The position numbers were made by a program, and so were the translations under genes. The notes under the pieces are model-generated. The model did not search any database, was not told the DNA's origin, and was given only the letters and a program-made list of their open reading frames with translations. Shown here piece by piece: positions 35,020-44,623 of a stretch of 64,000 nt of DNA. The stretch covers positions 43,471 through 107,470 of the forward strand of contig CALRNH020000012.1 of the NCBI GenBank assembly GCA_943369485.1. The letters are read 5' to 3'. Source of the DNA: ATX-6F1 sp943369485. Its GTDB lineage: Bacteria > Cyanobacteriota > Cyanobacteriia > PCC-6307 > Cyanobiaceae. Numbering within the stretch: the first letter of the stretch is position 1; every line of letters begins with the position of its first letter.

Positions 35020-37149
35020 TCAGGCGCTGTAGCCCTTCTTGGCGGGGATCGGGTAGGGGATCCGTCTGTGGCGCATGCGCTTCCACACGGCCACGAAGGC
35101 TTGGATGAGCAGCTCCAGCTCACCGCGGCTGAGGCCGCTGGTCGCCAGTTGGCCATCGCGCTGGCGGGCGTCGACGATGCGCCTGACCATCTCACTGGCC
35201 TCGGCCTTGGAGGTGTCGGGGGGCAAGGAGCGCAAGGCCGCCTCACAGCCATCGGCCAGCATCAGGATTCCCGTCTCACGGCTGCGGGGTGTGGGGCCGC
35301 GGTAACGGAAACGGCCCTCATCGAACTGGGGATCCCGTTCCCGGGCCTGGTGCAGGAAGTAGCCCATCTTCAAGGTGCCCTGGTGCTCGGGGATGAAATC
35401 CGCCAGGGGCCGGGGCAGGTGGTAGCGCTTGGCCAGCTTCAGGCCCTCATCGACATGGGCCTGGAGGATGGCGGCACTGGCGTAGGGATCGTTGAGGGCC
35501 TCGTGGGGGTTGACCCCATCGGCCTGGTTTTCGATGAACCATTGGGGGGCATGCATCTTGCCCACGTCGTGATAAAGCGCGCCCGTGCGAATCAGATCCA
35601 CGTCGGCGTGGATCGCCCGGGCCCCCTCCTCCGCCAGGCCGCAGATCATCAACGTGTGCTCGAAGGTGCCGGCGGCCTCACAGGAGAGCCTGCGCAGCAG
35701 GGGCCGTTCGTGGTCCGCCAGCTCCAGGAGCCGTGCCCGGGTCAGCAGACCGAAGGAACTCTCCACCAGGGGCGCCACCAGCAGACCGGCCATCAGCAGA
35801 CCGCCCACCAACATCGCCTCCCCCAGCAGCTCAGCGACACTGTTCGGCATCCCGAGCGTGCGGCCGGTGAGCACGGTGCTCTGCAGCAGAAGCCACTGCA
35901 CCGCCAGGGCTCCGGCCGGCAGCAGCACCGCCAGCTGCAACAACTGGGCTCGGCTGCGCTGGCGCCCCGCCAGGATCGCGGCCACGGCCGCCACCGCCGA
36001 GGCGATCAGCAACCTCGACTCGCTCATCCCCTCGTAGGGCACGGGCCAGAGCAGGCTGGCGGCCGCCAGCCAGGCCAGCCCCGAGGCGGTGCCCAGCCCC
36101 TGGGCCACCAGCAGGGTGGGCGCCACCAGCACGGCCAGGGGATTGACGGCGGCCCCCAGCCAGAGCTTGAGGGCCTGGACCACCAGCAACATCGCCAGGG
36201 CCAGCAGGGCCTGGCGCGGCTCCAGGCTGGCCCGCCAGCGCCGGATCAGCAGCACCATCACGCCGCTGACCGCCAGGGCCTCGCTGAAGTGGAACAGCCA
36301 GGCCCGCACCAGGGGGCGACGGTTCACCAAGCCAAAGTAATCGAGCACATCGAAGGATTGGGAGCTGATCGGCTCGCCGCGGCGGGTGATCAGATCACCC
36401 TTCTTGACGTGGATCAGGGGCAGCCCTTGCTGGGTGAGCGCCTCTTCGATCAACTGCTGGCTCAGGGCCGCGTCAATGCGCAGGTTCGAGCGCCCCTGGA
36501 AGGTGTTGGCCAGGAGCTTGGCACCGAGGCTGCGGGCCGGTTCCCCCAGCGAGCCCAGCTGCAGGCGGGCCGCCTGCTCGAGCTGACGGCTGGCGAGGCT
36601 GGCCACCAGACCCTGGCTGAGCATCCGTTCGGCGGCGCCATGCAGGGCGCCTTGCCACTGGCGGCGTTGGTCGGGGGGCAGGCCTTTGAGCCAGACCTCC
36701 TCCTGGGGGGTGAGATCAAGGGGAGCCACCCTGCCCTGGGCTGCGGGGGCCAACCGTTCCAGCTCCCTGAGCTGGCGCTCCAAGTGCTGCTGCAGATCCA
36801 ACGAGAGGGCTTGGTCGACCACCTGGACGTGGCTGCGGCTGCCCAGCTGGGTCCGCCGCTGCTCGAGCGCGCCGCTGTCCACCACCGTGGCGGCCTTTGG
36901 CGCCCAGGTGTCGGCAGGGGCGGCCACGCCGGGGCGGAGGTTGGGCTCCACCAGCCAGGGCCAGCTGGAGAGGAACGCCACCAGCACGCAGACCAGGGCG
37001 ATGGCCACCAGATCCCTGATCCGCCAGATCGCCAGGGCCTGACGCGGCACTTCCTGCCGCAGCAGCTGCCGCCAGAGCTTGCGCACGCGACCCAGGCGCA
37101 ACACCGTCACGGCCAGTGGAACTCCAAAACTAGCGGTGACACCGAGCAT
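35020..37149 (-). CDS. 7TM-HD family phosphohydrolase (PgpH-like)
   Basis: The protein has 709 residues. One membrane segment lies near residues 45-65. An extracytoplasmic region follows (about 70-290; 7TMR-HDED type, with LRIDAALSQQLIEEALTQQG and KKGDLITRRGEPIS), then seven membrane segments (about 300-470). The C-terminal cytoplasmic HD domain contains GTFEHTLMICGLAEEGARAI, HDVGKMHAPQWF and DFIPEHQGT. PgpH-type proteins hydrolyse cyclic di-AMP; that activity is inferred from the family. The start is divergent from folD with only 39 bases between the two starts, so the promoters must overlap. Confidence 0.88.
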   Translation of the reverse strand: MLGVTASFGVPLAVTVLRLGRVRKLWRQLLRQEVPRQALAIWRIRDLVAIALVCVLVAFLSSWPWLVEPNLRPGVAAPADTWAPKAATVVDSGALEQRRTQLGSRSHVQVVDQALSLDLQQHLERQLRELERLAPAAQGRVAPLDLTPQEEVWLKGLPPDQRRQWQGALHGAAERMLSQGLVASLASRQLEQAARLQLGSLGEPARSLGAKLLANTFQGRSNLRIDAALSQQLIEEALTQQGLPLIHVKKGDLITRRGEPISSQSFDVLDYFGLVNRRPLVRAWLFHFSEALAVSGVMVLLIRRWRASLEPRQALLALAMLLVVQALKLWLGAAVNPLAVLVAPTLLVAQGLGTASGLAWLAAASLLWPVPYEGMSESRLLIASAVAAVAAILAGRQRSRAQLLQLAVLLPAGALAVQWLLLQSTVLTGRTLGMPNSVAELLGEAMLVGGLLMAGLLVAPLVESSFGLLTRARLLELADHERPLLRRLSCEAAGTFEHTLMICGLAEEGARAIHADVDLIRTGALYHDVGKMHAPQWFIENQADGVNPHEALNDPYASAAILQAHVDEGLKLAKRYHLPRPLADFIPEHQGTLKMGYFLHQARERDPQFDEGRFRYRGPTPRSRETGILMLADGCEAALRSLPPDTSKAEASEMVRRIVDARQRDGQLATSGLSRGELELLIQAFVAVWKRMRHRRIPYPIPAKKGYSA

Positions 37150-37188
37150 CGGGTTGCATGCTGGGGACTGTCGCGCAATCCCTTCACC

Positions 37189-38067
37189 ATGGCCGTGCGT
37201 CTGGATGGTCGCCTGCTGGCGGCGGCGCTGGAAGGGCGCCTGCGCTCAGCGATCACCGCTGGGCTGGTGCAGGCGGGCCGGCCGCCGGGTCTGGCGGTGC
37301 TGCGGGTGGGAGACGACCCCGCCAGCGGTGTCTACGTGGCCAACAAGGAGAAGGCCTGCGGGCGGGTGGGCATCACCAGCCACGGCGCCCACCTGGCCGC
37401 AGACGCGCCGGCGGAGGAGGTGGCGGCAGTGATTGAGCGGCTCAACGCCGATCCGGCTGTGGATGGCATCCTGCTGCAGCTGCCCCTGCCCAAGGGTCTG
37501 GAGGAAGGCCCGCTGCTGGCCCTGATCGATCCTGAGAAAGACGCCGACGGCCTGCATACCCTCAACCTCGGGCGCCTGGCCAAGGGGGAGCCGGGGGCGC
37601 GCAGCTGCACCCCGGCCGGGGTGATGGCCCTTCTGCGGGAGGCTGGCGTGGAGCTTTCAGGGGCCCGGGCGGTGGTGGTGGGCCGCAGCATCCTGGTGGG
37701 TCAGCCCATGGCCCTGATGCTTCAGGCCGCCGATGCCACCGTCACGGTGGCCCACTCTCGCACCCGCGACCTGGCGGCCCTCACCCGCGAAGCCGATGTG
37801 CTGGTGGTGGCGGCGGGCAAGCCGCTGCTGATCGGCGCCGAGCACGTGAAACCAGGGGCGGTGGTGGTGGATGTGGGCATCCACCGGCTCGACGGCAAGC
37901 TCTGCGGCGACGTGCGCTTTGGGGAGGTGGAGCCGATCGCGGCGGCGATTTCGCCGGTGCCCGGCGGCGTTGGCCCGATGACGGTGACGATGCTGCTGGT
38001 GAACACGGTGCTGGCCTGGGGCCGCCGCCACGGACTTGACAATCCGTTGGCGGATCTGGTGCCTTGA
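37189..38067 (+). CDS. folD: bifunctional methylenetetrahydrofolate dehydrogenase/cyclohydrolase
   Basis: The open frame runs far upstream, but the ATG at 37189 begins the conserved protein of 292 residues. Motifs include VGDDPASGVYVANKEKAC with the catalytic Lys, GILLQLPLPKGL, DADGLHTLNLGRL, and the signature PVPGGVGPMTVTMLLVNTV near the end. It interconverts 5,10-methylene- and 10-formyl-tetrahydrofolate with NADP, supplying one-carbon units for purines and formyl-Met. crtE follows 51 bases downstream. Confidence 0.96.
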   Translation: MAVRLDGRLLAAALEGRLRSAITAGLVQAGRPPGLAVLRVGDDPASGVYVANKEKACGRVGITSHGAHLAADAPAEEVAAVIERLNADPAVDGILLQLPLPKGLEEGPLLALIDPEKDADGLHTLNLGRLAKGEPGARSCTPAGVMALLREAGVELSGARAVVVGRSILVGQPMALMLQAADATVTVAHSRTRDLAALTREADVLVVAAGKPLLIGAEHVKPGAVVVDVGIHRLDGKLCGDVRFGEVEPIAAAISPVPGGVGPMTVTMLLVNTVLAWGRRHGLDNPLADLVP

Positions 38068-38118
38068 AGCCCGATCGGCCGCCCGCCTGAGAGAATCCGC
38101 CCCAGCGCGCTGGTACCC

Positions 38119-39021
38119 ATGACCGTGGCGGTGAGTACGAGCTTCGATTTCGCCGCCTACCTGGAGGCCGCACGCCTCCGTGTGGAAACGGCCCTTGACA
38201 GCTCCCTCGGCCCCGAGCGGCCCGAATCGCTGCGGGAAGCGATGCGCTATTCGCTGCTGGCCGGCGGCAAGCGCCTGCGACCGATCCTCTGCCTGGCGGC
38301 CTGCGAACTGGCTGGTGGCGACAGCGATCTGGCCCTGCCCACGGCGGTGGCCCTGGAGATGATTCACACCATGTCGCTGATCCATGACGACCTGCCCGCC
38401 ATGGACAACGACGACCTGCGCAGGGGCCGGCCCACCAACCACAAGGTGTTTGGTGAGGCCAACGCGATCCTGGCGGGCGATGCCCTGCTCACCCGGGCCT
38501 TCGAGATGGTGGCCCTGCGCAGCCCCGGCGTAAGCGCTGAGCGGCTGCTGGCGGTGGTGGGCGAACTCTCCCTGGCCTCGGGAGCCCCGGGCCTGGTGGG
38601 CGGCCAGGTGGTGGACCTGGAGTGCGAGGGCAAGCAGGTTGACCTCGAAACGCTCGAATACATCCACCTGCACAAGACCGGCGCCCTGCTGCAGGCCTGC
38701 GTGCTGACCGGCGCCCTGATCGCCGGCGCCTCTGATGACCTGCTCACGGCCCTGCGCCGCTACGCTCGGGGCATCGGCCTGGCCTTCCAGATCATCGACG
38801 ACATCCTTGATGTCACCGCCAGCAGCGACGTGCTCGGCAAGACCGCCGGCAAGGATCTCACCGCCGACAAGACCACCTACCCGAAACTGCTCGGGCTGGA
38901 GGAATCGCGCCTGCGGGCCGAGGCACTGGTCCGTGAGGCCAATGAAGCCCTGGAGCCCTGGCAGGATCGAGCCCAGCCCCTGCTCGCCCTGGCGGGCTAC
39001 ATCACCAGCCGCGATCGATGA
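38119..39021 (+). CDS. crtE: geranylgeranyl diphosphate synthase
   Basis: The 300-residue protein has both aspartate-rich motifs of trans-prenyltransferases: DDLPAMDNDD (90-99) with RRGRPTNH next to it, and IIDDILD near residue 230. Other conserved parts are LLAGGKRLRP and QVVDLECEGK. It condenses isopentenyl diphosphate with allylic diphosphates to C20, feeding carotenoid, chlorophyll phytyl and quinone synthesis. Chain length rests on family resemblance. It overlaps the next gene by 4 bases (ATGA). Confidence 0.93.
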   Translation: MTVAVSTSFDFAAYLEAARLRVETALDSSLGPERPESLREAMRYSLLAGGKRLRPILCLAACELAGGDSDLALPTAVALEMIHTMSLIHDDLPAMDNDDLRRGRPTNHKVFGEANAILAGDALLTRAFEMVALRSPGVSAERLLAVVGELSLASGAPGLVGGQVVDLECEGKQVDLETLEYIHLHKTGALLQACVLTGALIAGASDDLLTALRRYARGIGLAFQIIDDILDVTASSDVLGKTAGKDLTADKTTYPKLLGLEESRLRAEALVREANEALEPWQDRAQPLLALAGYITSRDR

Positions 39022-39563
39022 TCGCCCTTCTCGATAACGGCGTGCTGGCCTGGGCCCTGGCGGCCTGTGGCCTGGCCCAGCTCTCGAAGCTCCTGATTGA
39101 GCTGATGGTGCACCGGCGCTGGAGGCCCGCGGTGCTGATCGAAACGGGCGGCATGCCCTCGAGCCATGCCGCCTTGATCTCCGGAGCCGCCGCCGGCATC
39201 GGCTGGGAGCTGGGTTGGGGCGATCCGCTCTTCGCCCTCGCCGCCACCCTGGCCTTCATCGTGCTGTACGACGCCAGCGGCGTGCGCCGGGCCGCCGGCC
39301 AGATCTCCGCTCGCGTGAATGGATTGCCCGATGGGCTCTGGGAGGTGCGGCCCGTGGGCGGCCTGCAGCCCCTGGAGCCGGCTCAGCCCCCCGCGCCACT
39401 CCGTTCACCAGTGTTCAAGCCCCTCAAGGAAAACCTTGGCCACACCAGGCTGGAGGTGCTGGCGGGCAGCCTGCTGGGTCCGGCGATCGCCCTCACCGGC
39501 CTGGCCCTGGCGGGCTCACCACTCCAGATCGCCCAGGGGTTGGGTTGGCTGCCCCTGGCCTGA
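39018..39563 (+). CDS. divergent PAP2-family membrane protein
   Basis: The 181-residue protein has about four membrane segments. It matches the divergent PAP2 group (DUF212): ETGGMPSSHAALISGAAAG, FIVLYDASGVRRAAG, and the late KENLGHTRLEVLAGSLLG. The SSH and GHTRLEV elements correspond to the phosphatase active-site motifs. Translational coupling to crtE suggests action on prenyl or lipid diphosphates, for example an undecaprenyl-type phosphate, but this is inference. Confidence 0.87.
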   Translation: MIALLDNGVLAWALAACGLAQLSKLLIELMVHRRWRPAVLIETGGMPSSHAALISGAAAGIGWELGWGDPLFALAATLAFIVLYDASGVRRAAGQISARVNGLPDGLWEVRPVGGLQPLEPAQPPAPLRSPVFKPLKENLGHTRLEVLAGSLLGPAIALTGLALAGSPLQIAQGLGWLPLA

Positions 39564-39580
39564 GCCCCCAGGGGGCGCCC

Positions 39581-41020
39581 TTGGCCCCGGGCCCCCTCAC
39601 CACTGGCCAACGCTCGGCCGCCGGCGCCTTCGCCGCCTGGCTGAAGGCTCCATCCGATGGCACGCCCTTCGTGCTCAGTGGCGCCGCCGGCACCGGCAAG
39701 ACCTTTCTGTCCATCGCCTTCCTGGCCCAGGCGGAGGCCGCCGGCCTCTGCTGGACCGTGGTCGCCCCCACCCACAAAGCGGTGGGGGTCGTCAAGGAGC
39801 AGCTGCAGCGAGCAGGCCTGCAGCCCACCTGGTACCCGTCGACGATCCACCGGCTGCTGCGGCTGAAGCTCAAGCGCGAGCGTGACCGGGAGCGCTGCGA
39901 GGAAACCGAGCAGACCGCCGGGGCCCTGGAGCACCTGGGCCTGGTGCTGATCGATGAAGCGTCGATGGTGGACCATTCGCTGCTGGAGATCGCCCTGCGC
40001 TGCGCCCATCCCTTCCGCACCCGGCTGGTGTTCGTGGGCGATCCGGCCCAGCTGCCACCGGTGGGGGAGGCCTCCAGCCCCGTGTTCGCCCTCAGTCGCC
40101 GGGCCGGCCATGAACTGGAGGAGGTGGTGCGCCACCAGGGCCCCGTGCTGCGCTTGGCCGACGGCCTGCGCCGGGGCGAGCTGCCCTGCCAGTTGCCGCC
40201 ACTGGGGCCGGCGTTGCTGCGGCCCGCCGGCCAGGTGGTCGTGCTCTCCAAGGGCGACTGGCTGCAGGCGGCCCTGGCGGCCCTGCGGGTCGGCGCCGAA
40301 CGCGATGATCCCGACCACGCCCGCCTGCTCTGCTACACCAACCGCTCCCTGGAGGCGTTGGTGCCCCTGGCGCGGCGGGCCCTCCACGGGGCGATGGCCG
40401 ATCAGTTGCCGGTGCTGCCCGGGGAGGTGCTGATCACCAGGTCGGCGGTGATGGCCCCCGCCTGCCGCGACGGGGAGGAGGGGGGCGAGGAACCGGACAT
40501 GGTGCTGGGATCGAACCGGGAGCTGGTGGTGCGGGATGTGACCCCAGAGCGTTGCGATCTGGCCGATTTCGGCGTGGGCCCCGAGTTCGGAGCGGCGGTG
40601 ATCGAGACGCTCATGGCCTCGGTGGAGGCGGGCGAAAGCAGCCTGGGGCTGCGGTTGTTACCTCCCCTGGGCAGCGCGGCCCGCGCCCAGCTGGAGGCGG
40701 TGCTCTCGCGCCTGCGCCAGCAGGCCCGCGAGGCGGGCCAACAGGAGGGGCGCTCCCTCTGGCGCCGCTTTTTCCTGGTGCGCGATGCCTTCGCTTCCCT
40801 GGGGCCTGCGGCCGTGCTGACGGTGCACCGCAGCCAGGGCAGCAGCTTCGGCGAGGTCTTCGTGGAACGCGATGTGTTCTGGCCAGCCGATCCGGTGCTG
40901 CGTCGCCAGCTCGTTTACGTGGCCGTCAGCCGCGCCCGAAGGGGGGTGACCCTGATGGGGGGCAGCGGCTCGGCGGCGGAGCGGGAGCACTGGCAGCGCT
41001 GGCTTGGGGAGGAGACCTAG
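39581..41020 (+). CDS. RecD/Dda-like ATP-dependent DNA helicase
   Basis: No ATG lies upstream of the conserved part. The TTG at 39581, with a G-rich stretch before it, gives 479 residues; a TTG at 39545 is possible. Superfamily 1 helicase motifs appear in order: Q-type TTGQRSAAGAF, motif I SGAAGTGKTF, APTHKAVG (Ia), LVLIDEASMVD (II), LVFVGDPAQLPPVGE (III) and the late VLTVHRSQGSSFGEVFV and YVAVSRARRGVTL (V-VI). The fold is that of the RecD2/Dda group of 5'-3' helicases without RecBC partners. It follows the PAP2-like gene by 17 bases. Confidence 0.87.
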   Translation: MAPGPLTTGQRSAAGAFAAWLKAPSDGTPFVLSGAAGTGKTFLSIAFLAQAEAAGLCWTVVAPTHKAVGVVKEQLQRAGLQPTWYPSTIHRLLRLKLKRERDRERCEETEQTAGALEHLGLVLIDEASMVDHSLLEIALRCAHPFRTRLVFVGDPAQLPPVGEASSPVFALSRRAGHELEEVVRHQGPVLRLADGLRRGELPCQLPPLGPALLRPAGQVVVLSKGDWLQAALAALRVGAERDDPDHARLLCYTNRSLEALVPLARRALHGAMADQLPVLPGEVLITRSAVMAPACRDGEEGGEEPDMVLGSNRELVVRDVTPERCDLADFGVGPEFGAAVIETLMASVEAGESSLGLRLLPPLGSAARAQLEAVLSRLRQQAREAGQQEGRSLWRRFFLVRDAFASLGPAAVLTVHRSQGSSFGEVFVERDVFWPADPVLRRQLVYVAVSRARRGVTLMGGSGSAAEREHWQRWLGEET

Positions 41021-41071
41021 CCAAGGCATTGCGACGTCGCCACCAACGGATGCCCCGGACCGCCTTGGGGC

Positions 41072-41758
41072 CTAGCTGAGCCGCAATCCCTCGATCCCCT
41101 GCCAGCCCAGATAGCCGGCCAGAGCCAGGCTCAGGCCCCCAACCACCAGATCACCGCGGGCATAGAGGGTGTCCTTGGCCCGCTGCAGCTGGGGCAGCAC
41201 GCCATCGCGCCGCACCAGCACCAGGGCCAGGGGCAGCAGCAGCAGCAGGCTGGCGGCCAGGGTGAAGAAGCCCGTCGCCAGCCATTCCTGGCCCCGGGTC
41301 AGGCCTGCCGCCAACTCGCTGCCGGCCGCCTTGGCCGCCAGAAACAGATCATCGGGGCTGATCAGCTCAATCGCCGCCGCCGCCCCGATCAGCACCGGCA
41401 GGGGCTGGTTCACCAGCCGATCGAGGGTGCGCGTCCAGCCTGGGGGTTCGCTGCCCTCCTCGCGGCGGTGCAGCAACTCGTTCAGCCCCAGGGCCAGCAG
41501 AGCGCCTGCGGCCAGGAGGTCCAGGCCTGTGCGGTGGTCGCTGCCCTTGTCCATGCTCAGCAGCAGCCCGTGGCCGACCGTGAGCATCAAGGTGGTGAGC
41601 AGGGCGATGGTGGTGATCCAGCCCAGCACGAACAGCCCCCCCCGCCGCAGGGGCCGAGGGCCCAGCAGCAACAGCAGCAACAGGCCGATGTGGATCGGGC
41701 TGAAGCTGATGCCAGCGCCATAGGCGAACAGTTCGCCCCAGAGCTTGGGATCGATCAT
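41072..41758 (-). CDS. GAP/LysE-like membrane protein
   Basis: The ATG at 41758 (MIDPKLWGELFAYG) gives 228 residues with about six membrane segments: LLLLLLLGPRPLRRGGLF, ITTIALLTTLMLTV and others. The SPIHIG / LISPDDLFLAAKA elements resemble the GAP (Sap-like) family related to LysE transporters. Substrate is unknown. It is 19 bases downstream of cobB on the same strand and convergent with the helicase. A 7-base inverted repeat (CCAAGGC at 41021, GCCTTGG at 41062) spans the gap. Confidence 0.72.
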   Translation of the reverse strand: MIDPKLWGELFAYGAGISFSPIHIGLLLLLLLGPRPLRRGGLFVLGWITTIALLTTLMLTVGHGLLLSMDKGSDHRTGLDLLAAGALLALGLNELLHRREEGSEPPGWTRTLDRLVNQPLPVLIGAAAAIELISPDDLFLAAKAAGSELAAGLTRGQEWLATGFFTLAASLLLLLPLALVLVRRDGVLPQLQRAKDTLYARGDLVVGGLSLALAGYLGWQGIEGLRLS

Positions 41759-41777
41759 CGGGGCTGCTTCAGTGCCG

Positions 41778-43250
41778 TCATTCCAACGCAACGGCCCCAC
41801 CCATGGGCCGGCCCACAGAAGTGCCCAGGGCGGCGGCGGCCAGGCGGGCGGGAATCGACGGGCAGCCAGCCCAGTGCAGATGCAGCCAGCTGGCGTGCAG
41901 CCGGGGCGTGCTCCAGCCCTCGGCGCGGCGGGGGGAGCCCCAACCCTCCAGCTCCCAGAGCGCATGGTCGCCAGCAGCCGAGCCCCGCAGCTCCCAGCGG
42001 TGGAACTCATGGCCGCTGAGGCTTTCGCCCCTGCGCACCACCAGCCCATCACGCATGGGCGTGGCCTGGCGGTAGCCCAGATCGAGGGCGCCCCGGCGGG
42101 CGCTGAACGGCAACACCCCGGCCATGGCATGGCCCACCCCGGCCGGATCCTCCAGGTGGGATCCCAGCAGCAGCAGCCCGCCGCATTCGGCGTAGATGGG
42201 CATGCCATCGGCGGCGGCGGCGGCAAGGGCCCCGAGGCTGCGGCGGCAGGCGGCGAGTTCGGCGGCGTGCAGCTCCGGGTACCCCCCCGGCAGGATCAGC
42301 GCCCGGGTGCCCCTGGGCAGCGGTTCATCGGCCAGGGGTTGCCAGGCATGAACCTCGAGACCCAGCGCCTCCAGCAGTTCCGCCGCTTCCGGGTAGCGGA
42401 AATGGAAGGCGGCGTCGCTGGCGATCGCCACCGGCACGGGCGCAGGCCCATCGGGCACTCCCTGGGGGGTGGCCCTGGAGGCTGGCTCCGGCCCGCTGCC
42501 ATCAAGATCCCGCTCCTGGGTGGCCTGGGCCAGACACCAGCGGATCTGATCGTCCGTGCCCGCGAACGGGGGCGGCGGTGCCGCCAGCAGGGGCCAGAGC
42601 CGCTCCAGATCCAGGTGCTTTTCCGCCAGGGCGGCCCAGCCCTCCAGACGCTGGTCCAGATCCAGCAGCTCATGGGCGGGAAGCAACCCCAGATGCCGCG
42701 ACGGCAGGCTGAAACTCCCGTGGCGGGGCAGCACCCCGAGCAGGGGCATCCCGATGGCGGCCAGCGCCTCCGCCAGCAGAGCCTGGTGCCGCGGGGTGCT
42801 GACGCCGTTGAGCACCACCCCCGCCAGCTGCACGGCGCGATCATGGTCGCGGAAGCCCCGCACCAGGGCCGCCACCGAGCCCGCCTGCCGGCTGGCCTCC
42901 ACCACCAGCACCACCGGCAACTCCAGCTGCACGGCCACGGCGGCGGAGCTGCCCGCGCTGCTGGGGCCGCGACCATCGAACAGCCCCATGACCCCCTCCA
43001 CCAGCGCCAGCTGGGTCCGGCTTCCATAGCCCTCGAAGCTGCGGCGCACCCACTCCTCGCCGCAAAGCAGGGGGTCGAGGTTGCGGCAGCTGCGGCCGCT
43101 CACCCGGCTCAGCAACTGGGGGTCCAGGTAGTCGGGGCCCACCTTGAAGGTCTGGATTGACTCGCCACGGCGGCGGGCCAGGGCCGCCAGGGCGAGGCTC
43201 AACAGGGTCTTGCCGCTACCACTGGTGGGAGCGGCGATCAGACAGGCCAT
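41778..43250 (-). CDS. cobB: cobyrinate a,c-diamide synthase
   Basis: The 490-residue protein begins with a P-loop (AAPTSGSGKT), then FKVGPDYLDPQLLSRVSGR and LVEGVMGLFDG, the CbiA N-terminal fold. The C-terminal glutamine amidotransferase domain has LPGGYPELHAAEL, IYAECGGLLLLG with the nucleophilic Cys, and GHEFHRWEL with the His. It amidates the a- and c-side chains of cobyrinic acid with glutamine and ATP in cobalamin (pseudocobalamin) synthesis. It follows opcA by 20 bases, making a zwf-opcA-cobB series. Confidence 0.95.
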   Translation of the reverse strand: MACLIAAPTSGSGKTLLSLALAALARRRGESIQTFKVGPDYLDPQLLSRVSGRSCRNLDPLLCGEEWVRRSFEGYGSRTQLALVEGVMGLFDGRGPSSAGSSAAVAVQLELPVVLVVEASRQAGSVAALVRGFRDHDRAVQLAGVVLNGVSTPRHQALLAEALAAIGMPLLGVLPRHGSFSLPSRHLGLLPAHELLDLDQRLEGWAALAEKHLDLERLWPLLAAPPPPFAGTDDQIRWCLAQATQERDLDGSGPEPASRATPQGVPDGPAPVPVAIASDAAFHFRYPEAAELLEALGLEVHAWQPLADEPLPRGTRALILPGGYPELHAAELAACRRSLGALAAAAADGMPIYAECGGLLLLGSHLEDPAGVGHAMAGVLPFSARRGALDLGYRQATPMRDGLVVRRGESLSGHEFHRWELRGSAAGDHALWELEGWGSPRRAEGWSTPRLHASWLHLHWAGCPSIPARLAAAALGTSVGRPMGGAVALE

Positions 43251-43270
43251 GGCCGCGGCTCAGGGAGCCT

Positions 43271-44581
43271 TCACTGCGGCAGCAGCTTGGCAGCCAGTGG
43301 CGCCGCCGACGCAAGCAGCGGGTTGGTGGTGTCGTGCCCCCCCGCCAGCAGCCGCGCCATCTCCATCTCCTCGCTCTCGTTGGGCAGGGGCACCACCTCC
43401 TCCACCAGCTGCATCGTGGCCACCCCTCCGGACTCCAGACGCATGCAGCCCCCCGATTCCGAGCAGAGAATCACGCACAGGGGCGGCTGGCTCTCGGGGG
43501 CGCAGATCAGGCGCAGACCCACCAGGGCGCCCGGGTGGGTCTTGGGCACCCCCACCGGCACCGGCATCAGCCGCAGCTGCACGCTGTCTCCGTCCGTGCG
43601 CTGGAACTCGGCGCCGATGCCGTCACCCTCGGGACTGCCCGTGGCAATCACATAGCTGTTCTGAAAATGCCAGCCCAGCCGGTCGGCAATCCAGGCCGCC
43701 AGCAGCAGACCCTTGACCGGGTGGTTGCCCTCCACATCGATGTCAAGCTGGACCACACGGCCGAGCGCTCCCTGGCGGCTCGGGGGATCGAACACCATCG
43801 CCAGGGATTCGCGCCAGCTGCGCAGCCGCAGCCAGTTCAGGTCGTTGACCGACTGGCCGGTTTCGATCCGCTCCGCCAGCACATCCAGACAGCGGCGAGG
43901 GCTGCCGATCGAGCTGTCCACCACCAGCCGGCGGGGGGGGATGGCCAACCCGTCCAGCAACTCCGGCGACTCATCCAGGGAGCCGTTCCACCACACCCAG
44001 CAGGGCAGATCGTTGGGGATCAGGGGCTGGAGCATGGCCAGGCCTTTGCCCACCGCCCCCATCCCACCCCGCAGCACCAAGACATCGCCGCAGGCTTCCC
44101 CACGGCTGCCGTGCTGTTCTTCCGGCAGGGGGCAATAGGCCGCCACCAGTGTTTCCAGGGGCGCATCGGACGCCAGGGTGGGGGCCAGGGTGATCAGGCG
44201 CCTGGGCTGGTGGACGCTGATCGCCCGGTCCACGAACTGCCCGCGCAGATCCTGGGCGCTGTGGTGGCCGGGCAAGGAACCCAACGCCCAGGTGAGTTCC
44301 GGGGCCGAGGGGGCCGTGAACGGGGGCAGGCCGCAATCCGACACGGCGGCGCGGGCCGCCTTGAGGAGGTCTTCATCGAGCAGGCCGCTGATCGGGCCAT
44401 CCAGGCGGCCCGTGCGGATCAGCTGCTGCTGCAGCCAGGAGGGTTCCCAGACCACCAGGGTGAAGGTGACGGCCCCTCCACCGGCCTCGGCCAACTCCTT
44501 GCTCCAGAGGCTGTCCAGGTAGGCCGGCACCTCCTGAGGTGGAAGTTCGAGCGGGGCCTGGAGGGTGAGTTGGGGAGCCAT
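43271..44581 (-). CDS. opcA: glucose-6-phosphate dehydrogenase assembly protein
   Basis: The 436-residue protein matches cyanobacterial OpcA: LPPQEVPAYLDSLW at the start, TFTLVVWEPSWLQQQL, WVWWNGSLDESPELLD, SVNDLNWLRLRSWRESLAMV, and the peptidoglycan-binding-like C-terminal part. OpcA binds glucose-6-phosphate dehydrogenase and makes it less sensitive to redox inactivation, which matters for dark metabolism. It lies directly downstream of zwf. The gap of 89 bases holds a tandem repeat. Confidence 0.94.
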   Translation of the reverse strand: MAPQLTLQAPLELPPQEVPAYLDSLWSKELAEAGGGAVTFTLVVWEPSWLQQQLIRTGRLDGPISGLLDEDLLKAARAAVSDCGLPPFTAPSAPELTWALGSLPGHHSAQDLRGQFVDRAISVHQPRRLITLAPTLASDAPLETLVAAYCPLPEEQHGSRGEACGDVLVLRGGMGAVGKGLAMLQPLIPNDLPCWVWWNGSLDESPELLDGLAIPPRRLVVDSSIGSPRRCLDVLAERIETGQSVNDLNWLRLRSWRESLAMVFDPPSRQGALGRVVQLDIDVEGNHPVKGLLLAAWIADRLGWHFQNSYVIATGSPEGDGIGAEFQRTDGDSVQLRLMPVPVGVPKTHPGALVGLRLICAPESQPPLCVILCSESGGCMRLESGGVATMQLVEEVVPLPNESEEMEMARLLAGGHDTTNPLLASAAPLAAKLLPQ

Positions 44582-44623
44582 GGCGCAGGGCGGCGAAAGG
44601 GGGCGGGAGTTGAGCGATGATCA

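Noticed and set aside
35002..37188. Plus-strand open frame of over 700 codons in phase with folD
   Set aside because: It is antisense to the well-supported 7TM-HD gene, has low-complexity Gln/Gly/His composition, and arises from high GC. folD starts at 37189.
41745..44620. Plus-strand open frames of over 450 codons opposite cobB and opcA
   Set aside because: Both minus-strand genes have full family motifs; the antisense frames show only biased composition.
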